From IMG/VR virus record IMGVR_UViG_3300024518_003367, positions 1-51,749 of that record: a DNA stretch of 51,749 nt; one strand, 5' to 3'. Below the pieces are notes generated by a model. It saw only the letters and a program-made list of their open reading frames with translations, was not told the origin of the DNA and did no database searches. Position numbers and translations under genes: made by a program. Positions 34,498-40,335 of this stretch are shown one piece after another (position 1 is the first letter of the stretch; every line of letters begins with the position of its first letter). Source of the stretch: a virus.

Positions 34498-34564
34498 TAG
34501 CAGGGCCGGGAATCGAACCCGGCTTGATGGGTTATGGGCCCACCGTGCCACCGCTGGCCCTGCG
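34498..34564 (-). tRNA. tRNA-Met (CAT), initiator-like
   Basis: Anticodon stem GTGGG/CCCAT gives three consecutive G:C pairs next to loop CCCATAA (CAT), and the acceptor CGCAGGG/CCCTGCT has a C:T mismatch at 1:72; both are hallmarks of bacterial initiator tRNA. T-arm CCGGG-TTCGATT-CCCGG. Position 33 is C instead of the nearly universal U and the D-arm is short, so function is uncertain. Confidence 0.75.
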
Positions 34565-34568
34565 ATGA

Positions 34569-34611
34569 CCACCCCACCTGAAACCCCATGGGTTTTTCGA
34601 CAGTGGGGTGG
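34569..34611. repeat. nested hairpin between small gene and tRNA cluster
   Basis: CCACCCCAC and GTGGGGTGG are perfect nine-base arms enclosing a second stem AAACCC/GGGTTT. There is no T-run on either side, so it is not a classical terminator; it may be a processing or stabilising hairpin between the gene ending at 34617 and the tRNA operon. Confidence 0.6.
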
Positions 34612-34616
34612 AACCT

Positions 34617-34814
34617 TTACTTGATGCGCTTCACTCGGACCTCGCGCCAGTGCGCCTCCGCAGCGGCACGGGTCATTCCACAACACCGCATCAGATTCCT
34701 AACCTTGCGCTTTTCCAGTCGATGACTCGACCAGTACCGCGCACGAACACCGTTTCGGGCACCACGACCGTGCTTCCGGTTCTTCTTGCTACCCTTTGCC
34801 TTCTCGCCTGCCAT
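34617..34814 (-). CDS. small highly basic protein, 65 aa
   Basis: MAGEKAKGSKKNRKHGRGAR start with an AGGAG ribosome site; nearly a third of residues are Lys/Arg and the sequence continues RKVRNLMRCCGMTRAAAEAHW. It may bind nucleic acid, similar in style to very small phage basic proteins, but no family is recognised. Confidence 0.7.
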   Translation of the reverse strand: MAGEKAKGSKKNRKHGRGARNGVRARYWSSHRLEKRKVRNLMRCCGMTRAAAEAHWREVRVKRIK

Positions 34815-34841
34815 GACTGACTCCTAGTTGGGGTCACTTTG

Positions 34842-35132
34842 TCATGGCACACCATCCTTTCCTTTGGGTTCCGGCCATCCGAATCGCTCTTTCCAGAGAT
34901 CGAATGGCTCGTATCCGCGCCGGGCACACACCCACCGCGTCACTGCATGCCACCCCGTTCCCTCTGGGGCACCGAAGTAGACGGCATGTACTTCATCTAC
35001 CTCTGCTTCTGTGATCTCTTCGCCGTCCGCGCAGGCCCAGCCGAACGTGTCGTTCATGTTGACCCAGAAACCGTCGAGATCGTCGTCGTCAAAGACGATT
35101 CCTTTAGCCCGCAACTCTTCCAGTTTACTCAT
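34842..35132 (-). CDS. hypothetical protein starting one base after a tRNA, 96 aa
   Basis: MSKLEELRAKGIVFDDDDLD, an acidic protein with NMNDTFGWACADGEEITEAE then HAVTRWVCARRGYEPFDLWK. The ATG at 35132 begins one base after the tRNA-like gene at 35134-35217, leaving no leader for a ribosome site. The start may be used as leaderless mRNA after tRNA 3' processing. Function unknown. Confidence 0.65.
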   Translation of the reverse strand: MSKLEELRAKGIVFDDDDLDGFWVNMNDTFGWACADGEEITEAEVDEVHAVYFGAPEGTGWHAVTRWVCARRGYEPFDLWKERFGWPEPKGKDGVP

Positions 35133-35133
35133 A

Positions 35134-35217
35134 CAGCCAGAGTGGGATTCGAACCCACGTTCCCCTGCCCGAGTCGAACGGGCAATCAGCCGTCGCTGAC
35201 CCTACCGTGGTCTGGCC
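35134..35217 (-). tRNA. divergent tRNA, possible Ser (CGA)
   Basis: Acceptor GGCCAGA/TCTGGCT and T-arm GTGGG-TTCGAAT-CCCAC are clear. If the hairpin GCCCG-TTCGACT-CGGGC is the anticodon arm, the anticodon is CGA with U33; then the D-region is longer than usual and the variable loop is eight bases. The hairpin also looks like a second T-arm, so this could be a rearranged tRNA. Confidence 0.6.
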
Positions 35218-35221
35218 TTCA

Positions 35222-35296
35222 TAGGGACGGTGGGATTCGAACCCACGGCCCCCTGCTCCCAAAGCAGGTGCGCTGACCTGTCTGCGCTACGTCCCT
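35222..35296 (-). tRNA. tRNA-Pro (TGG)
   Basis: Textbook cloverleaf: acceptor AGGGACG/CGTCCCT, D-stem GCGC/GCGC, anticodon stem CCTGC/GCAGG with loop TTTGGGA (TGG), T-arm GTGGG-TTCGAAT-CCCAC. CCA is not encoded. Confidence 0.93.
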
Positions 35297-35441
35297 GTGG
35301 GGCACGGCCCCCACCGCCAGACCGTACCCAGTTCGCGTGGCCCACTTACCATCCAATTCCACGCTAGGCTCCCACAACCCCTCGCGCCGATTATTGCCCA
35401 CTACTCAGGCTTCACAGCGTGGCCGTGGTGCGAACGCCGTC

Positions 35442-35783
35442 CTAGTGCGTCTCGTCGTACTCGACCGCTTGCCGGGCCGCTTCGATCACCATCGGGCCGA
35501 AGTTCTGGTTGTTCACCAACGGCACTGAGTTCGTGGTCACCTCGCCGTCCGTATTGGTGATCGTCTGCGAACCGTAAGTCACCGGATCACAGGTGATCGT
35601 CATGTCGCCGTACCACGGATAGATCGGGACCGGGTGGATCGGGTACTGGTACGGATAGTTGTTGTACGGTAGCGGATGGCTGTGGTGGTGGTAGTGGTGA
35701 TGCACCACGACCGCGCCCTCCTCCGCGAAACAGTTGCACGTCCCCGGCTGCTCGTAGTCGCTGTCGCACTTCCTACAGTGATT
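35442..35783 (-). CDS. histidine-rich protein with N-terminal zinc ribbon, 113 aa
   Basis: ATG 35783 after GGGAGACACA, touching the lipoprotein stop. MNHCRKCDSDYEQPGTCNCF forms a four-cysteine ribbon; the middle is His/Tyr/Pro-rich (VVVHHHYHHHSHPLP, then YPYQYPIHPVPIYPWYG), a likely metal-coordinating or low-complexity segment. No family recognised. Confidence 0.7.
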   Translation of the reverse strand, partial: NHCRKCDSDYEQPGTCNCFAEEGAVVVHHHYHHHSHPLPYNNYPYQYPIHPVPIYPWYGDMTITCDPVTYGSQTITNTDGEVTTNSVPLVNNQNFGPMVIEAARQAVEYDETH

Positions 35784-36142
35784 CATTGTGTCTCCCACGT
35801 TAACCGACATTCGTCAAACTCTGGTGGGTGCCCCTCGGCGCCCAGTAACTCATGCAGCATCTCGTGCCGCACCACCACCTCATGGTTCCGGTACAACCCG
35901 GCGATCACTATGCCGACGTTCTGTATCCAGTGACCCACCCACTCCGCGCCGTCCAACTCAAAAGTCTGGCCCGGTATGATGTACCAGTCTATCGCTTCGA
36001 AGTCCCCCGTCAATCCCGAACACTCTTCCGTCCGCTCCCACCACGCCGCGTACCACGCCGGAGCCTCCATCGCGACCGCGCCTTCGGGTAGTGGCTGTGA
36101 CGGGCCGCAGCCCAGTAGAGCCAGTAGGAGCCATACCCTCAC
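35783..36142 (-). CDS. lipoprotein with HEXXH metalloprotease-like motif, 119 aa
   Basis: Using the GTG at 36142 (overlapping the previous stop as GTGA) gives a typical lipoprotein signal (VRVWLLLALLGC, Cys12). The rest ends in VVVRHEMLHELLGAEGHPPE: HEMLH is a zinc metalloprotease-type motif and a third His lies eight residues downstream. Small HEXXH domains of this kind occur in bacterial lipoproteins; protease activity is inferred. An ATG at 36169 would add nine residues and spoil the signal peptide. Confidence 0.72.
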   Translation of the reverse strand: MRVWLLLALLGCGPSQPLPEGAVAMEAPAWYAAWWERTEECSGLTGDFEAIDWYIIPGQTFELDGAEWVGHWIQNVGIVIAGLYRNHEVVVRHEMLHELLGAEGHPPEFDECRLTWETQ

Positions 36143-36426
36143 TTCGCCAGCAATTCCGTCCGGCGGCAAGCGTCGTACACGACGTCGTACAGTTCGTGCG
36201 CCGCCTCGTCGGTGCGCTCACCCCACGTCCCTATCAGCTTCATGTCGGTCCAGTCGATACCTCTCGCCGCGTGGGCGGTCGGCACGTACCGCCACCTATT
36301 GCCCTGCATGTCGAGGAACTCCAAACGGAGCGAGTCGAACGTGCCCGTCTCTCTCTCGGCTTTATTCCTAAACCAACTCGCCGCCTGAAGAGTGTTCCCT
36401 GCCAGTACCGCCGTCATCTTTTTCAT
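36139..36426 (-). CDS. hypothetical protein with possible signal peptide, 95 aa
   Basis: ATG 36426 overlaps the upstream stop (ATGA): MKKMTAVLAGNTLQAASWFR. The N-terminus could be a weak signal sequence but is short and not very hydrophobic. The C-terminal half (THAARGIDWTDMKLIGTWGE) shows no known motif. It precedes the HEXXH lipoprotein and probably shares its transcript. Confidence 0.65.
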   Translation of the reverse strand: MKKMTAVLAGNTLQAASWFRNKAERETGTFDSLRLEFLDMQGNRWRYVPTAHAARGIDWTDMKLIGTWGERTDEAAHELYDVVYDACRRTELLAK

Positions 36427-36656
36427 TCGGGCCAATCCGTTGATAGTGTCATGTCGCGAGCCACGCGGTGCGCGTCTTCCTTCGGCGTTGTCGGCGTCAT
36501 TCTCGTCCAGCCCGGCCAGTCCAACTGATACGTGAAGTCGGTACAGGTACACATCGTACATTCCAACTGGCACCCGCACTCACCCAATTCATGCTGGGCG
36601 TGGGTGTGCCCGCAGTACGCGCACTTCTCGTTCGGGTCTTGCGGTGGGCCGATCAC
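36423..36656 (-). CDS. cysteine-rich zinc-binding protein, 77 aa
   Basis: Seven or more Cys in the first 40 residues: CAYCGHTHAQH, then ECGCQLECTMCTCTDF, which would coordinate two zinc ions. This 'CAYCGHxxxxH ... CxCxxF' layout occurs in small phage and actinobacterial proteins of unknown function. The start overlaps the upstream stop. Confidence 0.72.
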   Translation of the reverse strand: MIGPPQDPNEKCAYCGHTHAQHELGECGCQLECTMCTCTDFTYQLDWPGWTRMTPTTPKEDAHRVARDMTLSTDWPE

Positions 36657-36931
36657 GACGCCACCCGGTATTCCACGCCCGGCACCATCTTACCTCGGGG
36701 CAGCGTCATGCCGCTCGGCACCTCCACTGTGTCGCCCGGCTGCACCCAGTACGCTGCCATCTCGACATGCCCGGTTGAAGTACACCGGAACGTCCGCGCC
36801 GTTCCCTCCGCGTACAGTTTACCCAGCGGCGACATCTCTATGGGCGGGAATCCGTCGCAATCGCCGTCGTGCCCTAGGCTCAACGCACAGCCTGCCCGCA
36901 TCCCTCGCCATTTCCGTCCGCAAGTGATCAT
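36653..36931 (-). CDS. hypothetical protein, 92 aa
   Basis: ATG 36931 overlapping the previous stop. MITCGRKWRGMRAGCALSLG then GHDGDCDGFPP gives a Cys/His/Asp set that may bind metal; the end PSGMTLPRGKMVPGVEYRV is beta-type. No family recognised. Confidence 0.68.
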   Translation of the reverse strand: MITCGRKWRGMRAGCALSLGHDGDCDGFPPIEMSPLGKLYAEGTARTFRCTSTGHVEMAAYWVQPGDTVEVPSGMTLPRGKMVPGVEYRVAS

Positions 36932-37182
36932 TCCCAGTCCTTTGGCTCTGAGTCCGCCGCCATCTTCGCGTTGCTGGCGCGGATCTCGGGGGTGCTCCAC
37001 CACACTACGACGGACGATCCCATCCTGAACCCCACGTCGCTGCCATCAAGGTCGGTCATCCAAACCATCTGATCTGGATCTGGGTTGACGTGACTCCACA
37101 CTCGCTGCAACTCGCGAGGCATCTGGTCGTTGGCCACCGCGAACTGCGTCCCATCGATCATCACGATCCAGAATTCGTCCAT
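36928..37182 (-). CDS. hypothetical protein, 84 aa
   Basis: MDEFWIVMIDGTQFAVANDQ preceded by GGAGTAAAAC. Tryptophan-rich beta protein (MVWMTDLDGSDVGFRM, SSVVVWWSTPEI). Unusually, it overlaps the C-terminal part of the reading frame at 37046-37312 by 137 bases. Confidence 0.65.
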   Translation of the reverse strand: MDEFWIVMIDGTQFAVANDQMPRELQRVWSHVNPDPDQMVWMTDLDGSDVGFRMGSSVVVWWSTPEIRASNAKMAADSEPKDWE

Positions 37183-37312
37183 GTTTTACTCCGTCTGAGG
37201 CCAGTCCGCAAAAGATACAGTGAAAGTCCCACTCGTACTCGGGTGGCGCCGGGCGCGTCGAATGCCAGCCGCCGCAGTGTGGGCAGAGCGCCGGGGGCTT
37301 CCTGTCACTCAT
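37046..37312 (-). CDS. zinc-ribbon protein with long overlap, 88 aa
   Basis: ATG 37312 overlaps the small terminase stop. CPHCGGWH and FHCIFCGL form a four-Cys ribbon within the first 37 residues. After about residue 43 the sequence becomes Arg/Asp-rich and lies over the next gene; a TAA in a neighbouring frame occurs just before that gene's start, so a one-base frameshift or sequencing error could explain the excess. Confidence 0.55.
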   Translation of the reverse strand: MSDRKPPALCPHCGGWHSTRPAPPEYEWDFHCIFCGLASDGVKHGRILDRDDRWDAVRGGQRPDASRVAASVESRQPRSRSDGLDDRP

Positions 37313-37895
37313 CGACTATCTCCGCATCCTCGATCGTCACATCGTCCTCTCGCGGGGGCATCAGTGCCTCGCCCGCCGTCCGGCGCTCCGCTATCGCCGT
37401 CAGCCGCTCGACCAATGTATCCTTGGCGCTGACCTCGACCTGTATCGGGTTGTCCGGGTCACCCTTGACCGTCGTCTCGAGTCGCTGTTGCCGGGCGAAC
37501 CGGCCGGCGTGGACCCGCTCGAGCCACCACGCCGCCGCCCGCCAGTCCTCGATCGCCGACGTCGTGACCTTGTTGACCATGTCCGTCTCGGCCATCGCCC
37601 GTGCTGTCTCCACACCCACGGCGAAGTCCATGTAGATGACCTCGCTCTCCACCAGTGGTTGGCGGTTTATCTCGTAGTTCTCGAGACGCGCGTACACTTC
37701 GCGGCCCAACTTCATCCAGTGGTGGAATCCGCCTTCGCTGATCCCACACGCCCGCGCGGCGGTGGCGACGAAGTTCCCCTCCAGTACCTTGGCGACGACC
37801 TCTTCCAGTTTCTCTTCCGTCAGCTTGCGCGGCCGGCCGGCGCCCGTGCGGATCTCCATCGCCTTGCCGATGTCCTTGTCAGGCGATCCGTCCAT
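37305..37895 (-). CDS. terminase small subunit-like protein, 196 aa
   Basis: AGGAGG ribosome site before ATG 37895. An N-terminal helix-turn-helix region (GRPRKLTEEKLEEVVAKVLE, then ACGISEGGFHHWMKLG) binds DNA, and the phrase IEDWRAAAWWLERVHAGRFA is typical of small terminases and phage-associated HTH terminase-like proteins. The Asp/Glu-rich tail may engage the large subunit. It is separated from terL by more than 4 kb of small genes and tRNAs, which is unusual. Confidence 0.75.
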   Translation of the reverse strand: MDGSPDKDIGKAMEIRTGAGRPRKLTEEKLEEVVAKVLEGNFVATAARACGISEGGFHHWMKLGREVYARLENYEINRQPLVESEVIYMDFAVGVETARAMAETDMVNKVTTSAIEDWRAAAWWLERVHAGRFARQQRLETTVKGDPDNPIQVEVSAKDTLVERLTAIAERRTAGEALMPPREDDVTIEDAEIVDE

Positions 37896-38049
37896 ACCCC
37901 GCCTCCTCGAGTTCCCACTGGTAGATCTCCCACGCCATGTTCATCTGGCCCGCATCGAACGGGCGCCCACGCTGGGTACAGCCCCACGCTGTCAGGCGGT
38001 CGTAGCGCACATAGGCGGTGCGGAGAGTCCTGTCTGTGGCGGCGGTCAT
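37879..38049 (-). CDS. hypothetical small protein, 56 aa
   Basis: Short gene from ATG 38049 (overlapping the upstream TGA as ATGA): MTAATDRTLRTAYVRYDRLT, then WGCTQRGRPFDAGQMNMAWE. Its end overlaps the small terminase start by 17 bases, so the two are coupled. The tidy overlaps at both ends make it a credible gene; function unknown. Confidence 0.65.
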   Translation of the reverse strand: MTAATDRTLRTAYVRYDRLTAWGCTQRGRPFDAGQMNMAWEIYQWELEEAGYGRIA

Positions 38050-38507
38050 CCGGTCTTCCTCTCACGGATAGGGCTGGCGCGACAGACCATGCTGTACCCA
38101 CCGTGTATCCAGAAGCCGCGCTTATGCCGCTCCGGCACGTCGCCATCGGCGCAGAACACGCACATCGCCTCGCAGTCGAGCCGTCGTTCGCGTTCCAGCG
38201 CCTTGCGAGCAACCGACAGCGGAACGTGGGCCTCCTCACCGAGCGGGATGATCACCGCGGACTCTCTCAGTGATCGGTCAAGCCCGTCACAATGCTCCCG
38301 GTGCATAGCCAACACTTTGTCGTTGGCATATTTCAGATGGCAGTCGGGGCATTCGACCCTTGGCGGACGTGGTTTATCGGTCATCGGATTTCTCCGCGTC
38401 CCACCTTCCCATCGACGCCACTCTATCCAGAACATGAAGAACACCATGAGCAACAACGGGAGCCCGATAGCCATCAACCCAAGAAACACCTTCGCGTTCT
38501 GACTCAT
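38046..38507 (-). CDS. membrane-anchored zinc-finger protein, 153 aa
   Basis: Residues 7-28 form a membrane helix (VFLGLMAIGLPLLLMVFFMF). A C2H2-like finger follows at about 53-68 (VECPDCHLKYANDKVLAMHR), and a second Cys set (CEAMCVFCADGD) lies near 112-122. An internal ATG (MTDKPRPPRV) has its own good ribosome site (GGAGAAATCCG), so two products, with and without the membrane anchor, are possible. Confidence 0.68.
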   Translation of the reverse strand: MSQNAKVFLGLMAIGLPLLLMVFFMFWIEWRRWEGGTRRNPMTDKPRPPRVECPDCHLKYANDKVLAMHREHCDGLDRSLRESAVIIPLGEEAHVPLSVARKALERERRLDCEAMCVFCADGDVPERHKRGFWIHGGYSMVCRASPIRERKTG

Positions 38508-38779
38508 CGGATGTCCACTCCCATTTCGATAAGTTTCGCTAGTAGCCCCAGCATTCGCGTTTCCAGTGTCTCCACTCGCTCCTCCAACATTTTGTATTCC
38601 GCTTCCCGCAGTCGCAGTATCCCTGTCTCAACCGGGTCCGGCGTCGAGTCGTCCAGCACCCGCAGGACCGAACTGAAGTCCACGCCACATGACACACAGT
38701 GCGCCACCGCCTTCTTCGCTTCCACGCCACACGCCGGGCAGAAATTCAACCCGAAAAGCTCATCGTGGATTGTTGTCAT
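38504..38779 (-). CDS. zinc ribbon plus coiled-coil protein, 91 aa
   Basis: ATG 38779 overlaps the preceding stop. MTTIHDELFGLNFCPACGVE and HCVSCGVDF form a four-cysteine ribbon, followed by a long amphipathic coiled coil (REAEYKMLEERVETLETRML). Such ribbon-coil proteins are common small phage products of unknown role. Confidence 0.7.
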   Translation of the reverse strand: MTTIHDELFGLNFCPACGVEAKKAVAHCVSCGVDFSSVLRVLDDSTPDPVETGILRLREAEYKMLEERVETLETRMLGLLAKLIEMGVDIR

Positions 38780-38970
38780 TGGTTCTGCCCCATCTTCCTC
38801 GGGGGAGTGACCCACTCCGGCCCCGCGTTGTGCGGCGGGAGCCACGTTGTCAGTCTGAGCGCCAGCGACCTGACCGCCCACTCGAAATCTGAGTGACTCA
38901 GGATCGCTTGTCTCATCGGCTTCGTCACGGTGACGGCTCCCAGCGGCATCGATGTGAAGTCCGGCATCAT
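38776..38970 (-). CDS. hypothetical small protein, 64 aa
   Basis: Tandem ATG at 38970/38967 overlapping the stop of the 37-residue gene. MMPDFTSMPLGAVTVTKPMR then HSDFEWAVRSLALRLTTWLP; mixed alpha/beta. No family recognised; the C-terminal stop overlaps the next start as ATGA. Confidence 0.6.
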   Translation of the reverse strand: MMPDFTSMPLGAVTVTKPMRQAILSHSDFEWAVRSLALRLTTWLPPHNAGPEWVTPPRKMGQNQ

Positions 38971-39080
38971 CGTGTCACCCTGTCCTGTGGCAGGTGGGCG
39001 TCGGAGATGCAGGAGATCACTCCCTCGCACACCGTTCCATCCGGCAGCGTCACGTATGCTACGTCTCCTCTGCTCCACAT
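38967..39080 (-). CDS. microprotein, 37 aa
   Basis: MWSRGDVAYVTLPDGTVCEG then VISCISDAHLPQ; an SH3-like strand pattern in miniature. A near-ideal ribosome site (AGGAGGAAAGCCG) precedes the ATG and the TGA overlaps the next ATG, both strong signs that this very short frame is translated. Confidence 0.6.
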   Translation of the reverse strand: MWSRGDVAYVTLPDGTVCEGVISCISDAHLPQDRVTR

Positions 39081-39095
39081 CGGCTTTCCTCCTGT

Positions 39096-39410
39096 TCAGC
39101 AGCAACAACGCCATCTCGGGGCCGAGCAAATCAGGCACTTCTGACTGTTCGCCTTCTGGTACTTCGCCCAACAGATCGGGCAGTACCGTCCTGCGAATCG
39201 ACTCCCGGCCACATCCGTCTTCGTCATCACGATCCCACAGTCACAGCAAGGTAGCAACCCGTTATCCTCGTACTGTTTCACCAAAGACACGGCAGCGTCC
39301 CGGTGCTTCGTTCGAGGCAAGGACACCTTGCCACCTTCCACGTACAGCGTCCCGTGTTCGGGATACCATGTGCCGTGCATTCCGATTCTTACGAACTCCT
39401 CTGACATCAT
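39096..39410 (-). CDS. zinc-ribbon protein, 104 aa
   Basis: ATG tandem at 39410/39407 with AGGAGACGG upstream. The first half is a beta domain (HGTWYPEHGTLYVEGGKVSL); the second carries three Cys clusters: LPCCDCGIVM, RYCPICWAKY and KCLICSAPRWRCCC, likely two zinc sites. Unknown function, one of many zinc-ribbon proteins in this segment. Confidence 0.7.
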   Translation of the reverse strand: MMSEEFVRIGMHGTWYPEHGTLYVEGGKVSLPRTKHRDAAVSLVKQYEDNGLLPCCDCGIVMTKTDVAGSRFAGRYCPICWAKYQKANSQKCLICSAPRWRCCC

Positions 39411-39417
39411 CCGTCTC

Positions 39418-39531
39418 CTATCTCCGGGCCGTACCGACTCGTGATCTCGTGTCTCTGAGTCGGCTTGACGATGGGCCCGGCTTGGCCGAGTTCGTTCGTA
39501 GTTCGATCTCAGCCAACTGCTTAGTCGTCAT
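39418..39531 (-). CDS. possible microprotein, 37 aa
   Basis: The ATG at 39531 (or 39534) lies inside the Asp-rich end of the upstream gene and is preceded by GAGGAGTTTGACG. MTTKQLAEIELRTNSAKPGP resembles the N-terminus of common phage proteins starting 'LxEIxxRxxxAxPGP'. The C-terminal half is low-complexity Arg/Ser, and a neighbouring frame reads more naturally, so it may be a truncated or frameshifted relic. Confidence 0.4.
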   Translation of the reverse strand: MTTKQLAEIELRTNSAKPGPSSSRLRDTRSRVGTARR

Positions 39532-39796
39532 CATCGTCAAACTCCTCCGCTATCGCCCACAGGTTCATCAGTAACCGTTCGTCCCACGACATCACCGTCC
39601 GTGGCACACCCTTGAAGCAACTCCCATCCGCCCCCTCCCACGCTCGGGGCTGATCGGTCGCCAGTGCCACCTCCTCCGTCTTCTTCTCGTCCACACGCCA
39701 CCGCCCTCGGGTCATATCCACGGCTGTTCCCCGTTCCCTAGCTGGTCGTACACGGTAACCCGGCACTCCAACCGAGCCCTCCAAGTGGGCCAGCAC
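39521..39796 (-). CDS. hypothetical protein with acidic tail, 91 aa
   Basis: Probable GTG start at 39796; an internal ATG (MTRGRWRVDEKKTEEVALAT) is an alternative. The C-terminal half (SWDERLLMNLWAIAEEF) is helical and ends in five aspartates. First gene downstream of the AT-rich gap, so it may be the first gene of the leftward operon. Function unknown. Confidence 0.6.
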   Translation of the reverse strand: MLAHLEGSVGVPGYRVRPARERGTAVDMTRGRWRVDEKKTEEVALATDQPRAWEGADGSCFKGVPRTVMSWDERLLMNLWAIAEEFDDDDD

Positions 39797-40335
39797 TACG
39801 TCCGGCGAGGGGATCTACTTCTGGCATCCATCCCGCCGAATCGCCTCCGTGTAAGGTATGCTATCTCAGCCCTTCCCTCACACCTCTTCGTTGCTGGCCG
39901 GGCGGTTTCCACGGGGTGCACATCCCTTGCCTCAACCCGGTTCGCAACTAGGCGCTGCCCTAAATGATCTAGGGGTGCAACTTTTTCGCTCTATATAAGG
40001 AAAGACAACTTACTCACTACCCTTATATACTATACATATCCAATAGAAGAAGAGAAGAGAGAGTCATCCCAGATACATAAGACTCATAAAAACTCAAATT
40101 TTTCGCAACCCCCAATCCAAGAATTCCACTATTTTTGCGCCCAGCTGGGCCCCCCGCTCCGCGCAAAAAAAATGCTGGGATTGGACTTTGTCCAATCTCG
40201 AGCCTGTGGCACGCCCCTTGCTGTAGCATGCAAGGGGCGTGCCAGACGGCGCCGGTCCTCGAGCGGCGCCGCGAAAAAGGTGGAGACGCACGGGCGGCGC
40301 CGGGTCCATTCCGGCGCCGCATCTCGCGCGACTAA
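39797..40335. other. AT-rich, hairpin-rich intergenic region
   Basis: Contains no convincing gene. At 39960-40150 it is strikingly AT-rich compared with the surrounding sequence. TATATAAGG at 39992-40000 faces its inverse copy at 40021-40029. GATTGGAC-TTT-GTCCAATC (40179-40197) and a 14-base perfect inverted repeat TGGCACGCCCCTTG with ten-base loop (40207-40244) follow. It is upstream of the leftward operon that leads to the structural genes and probably carries its promoter, although I see no sigma-70 promoter of good quality. Confidence 0.6.
40207..40244. repeat. 14-bp perfect inverted repeat
   Basis: TGGCACGCCCCTTG, ten-base loop CTGTAGCATG, CAAGGGGCGTGCCA. There is no T-run on either strand, so it is an unlikely terminator; an operator, cruciform or processing hairpin are possible. 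Confidence 0.8.

Noticed and set aside
35219-35401. Minus-strand open frame over the tRNA-Pro
   Set aside because: It reads through the tRNA and its flanks and looks like a chance frame of the kind seen on most tRNA genes.
40134-40178. TTTTTGCGC...GCGCAAAAA inverted repeat as a terminator
   Set aside because: The T-run is part of the 5' arm on each strand and no T-run follows the stem, so it does not have terminator form.
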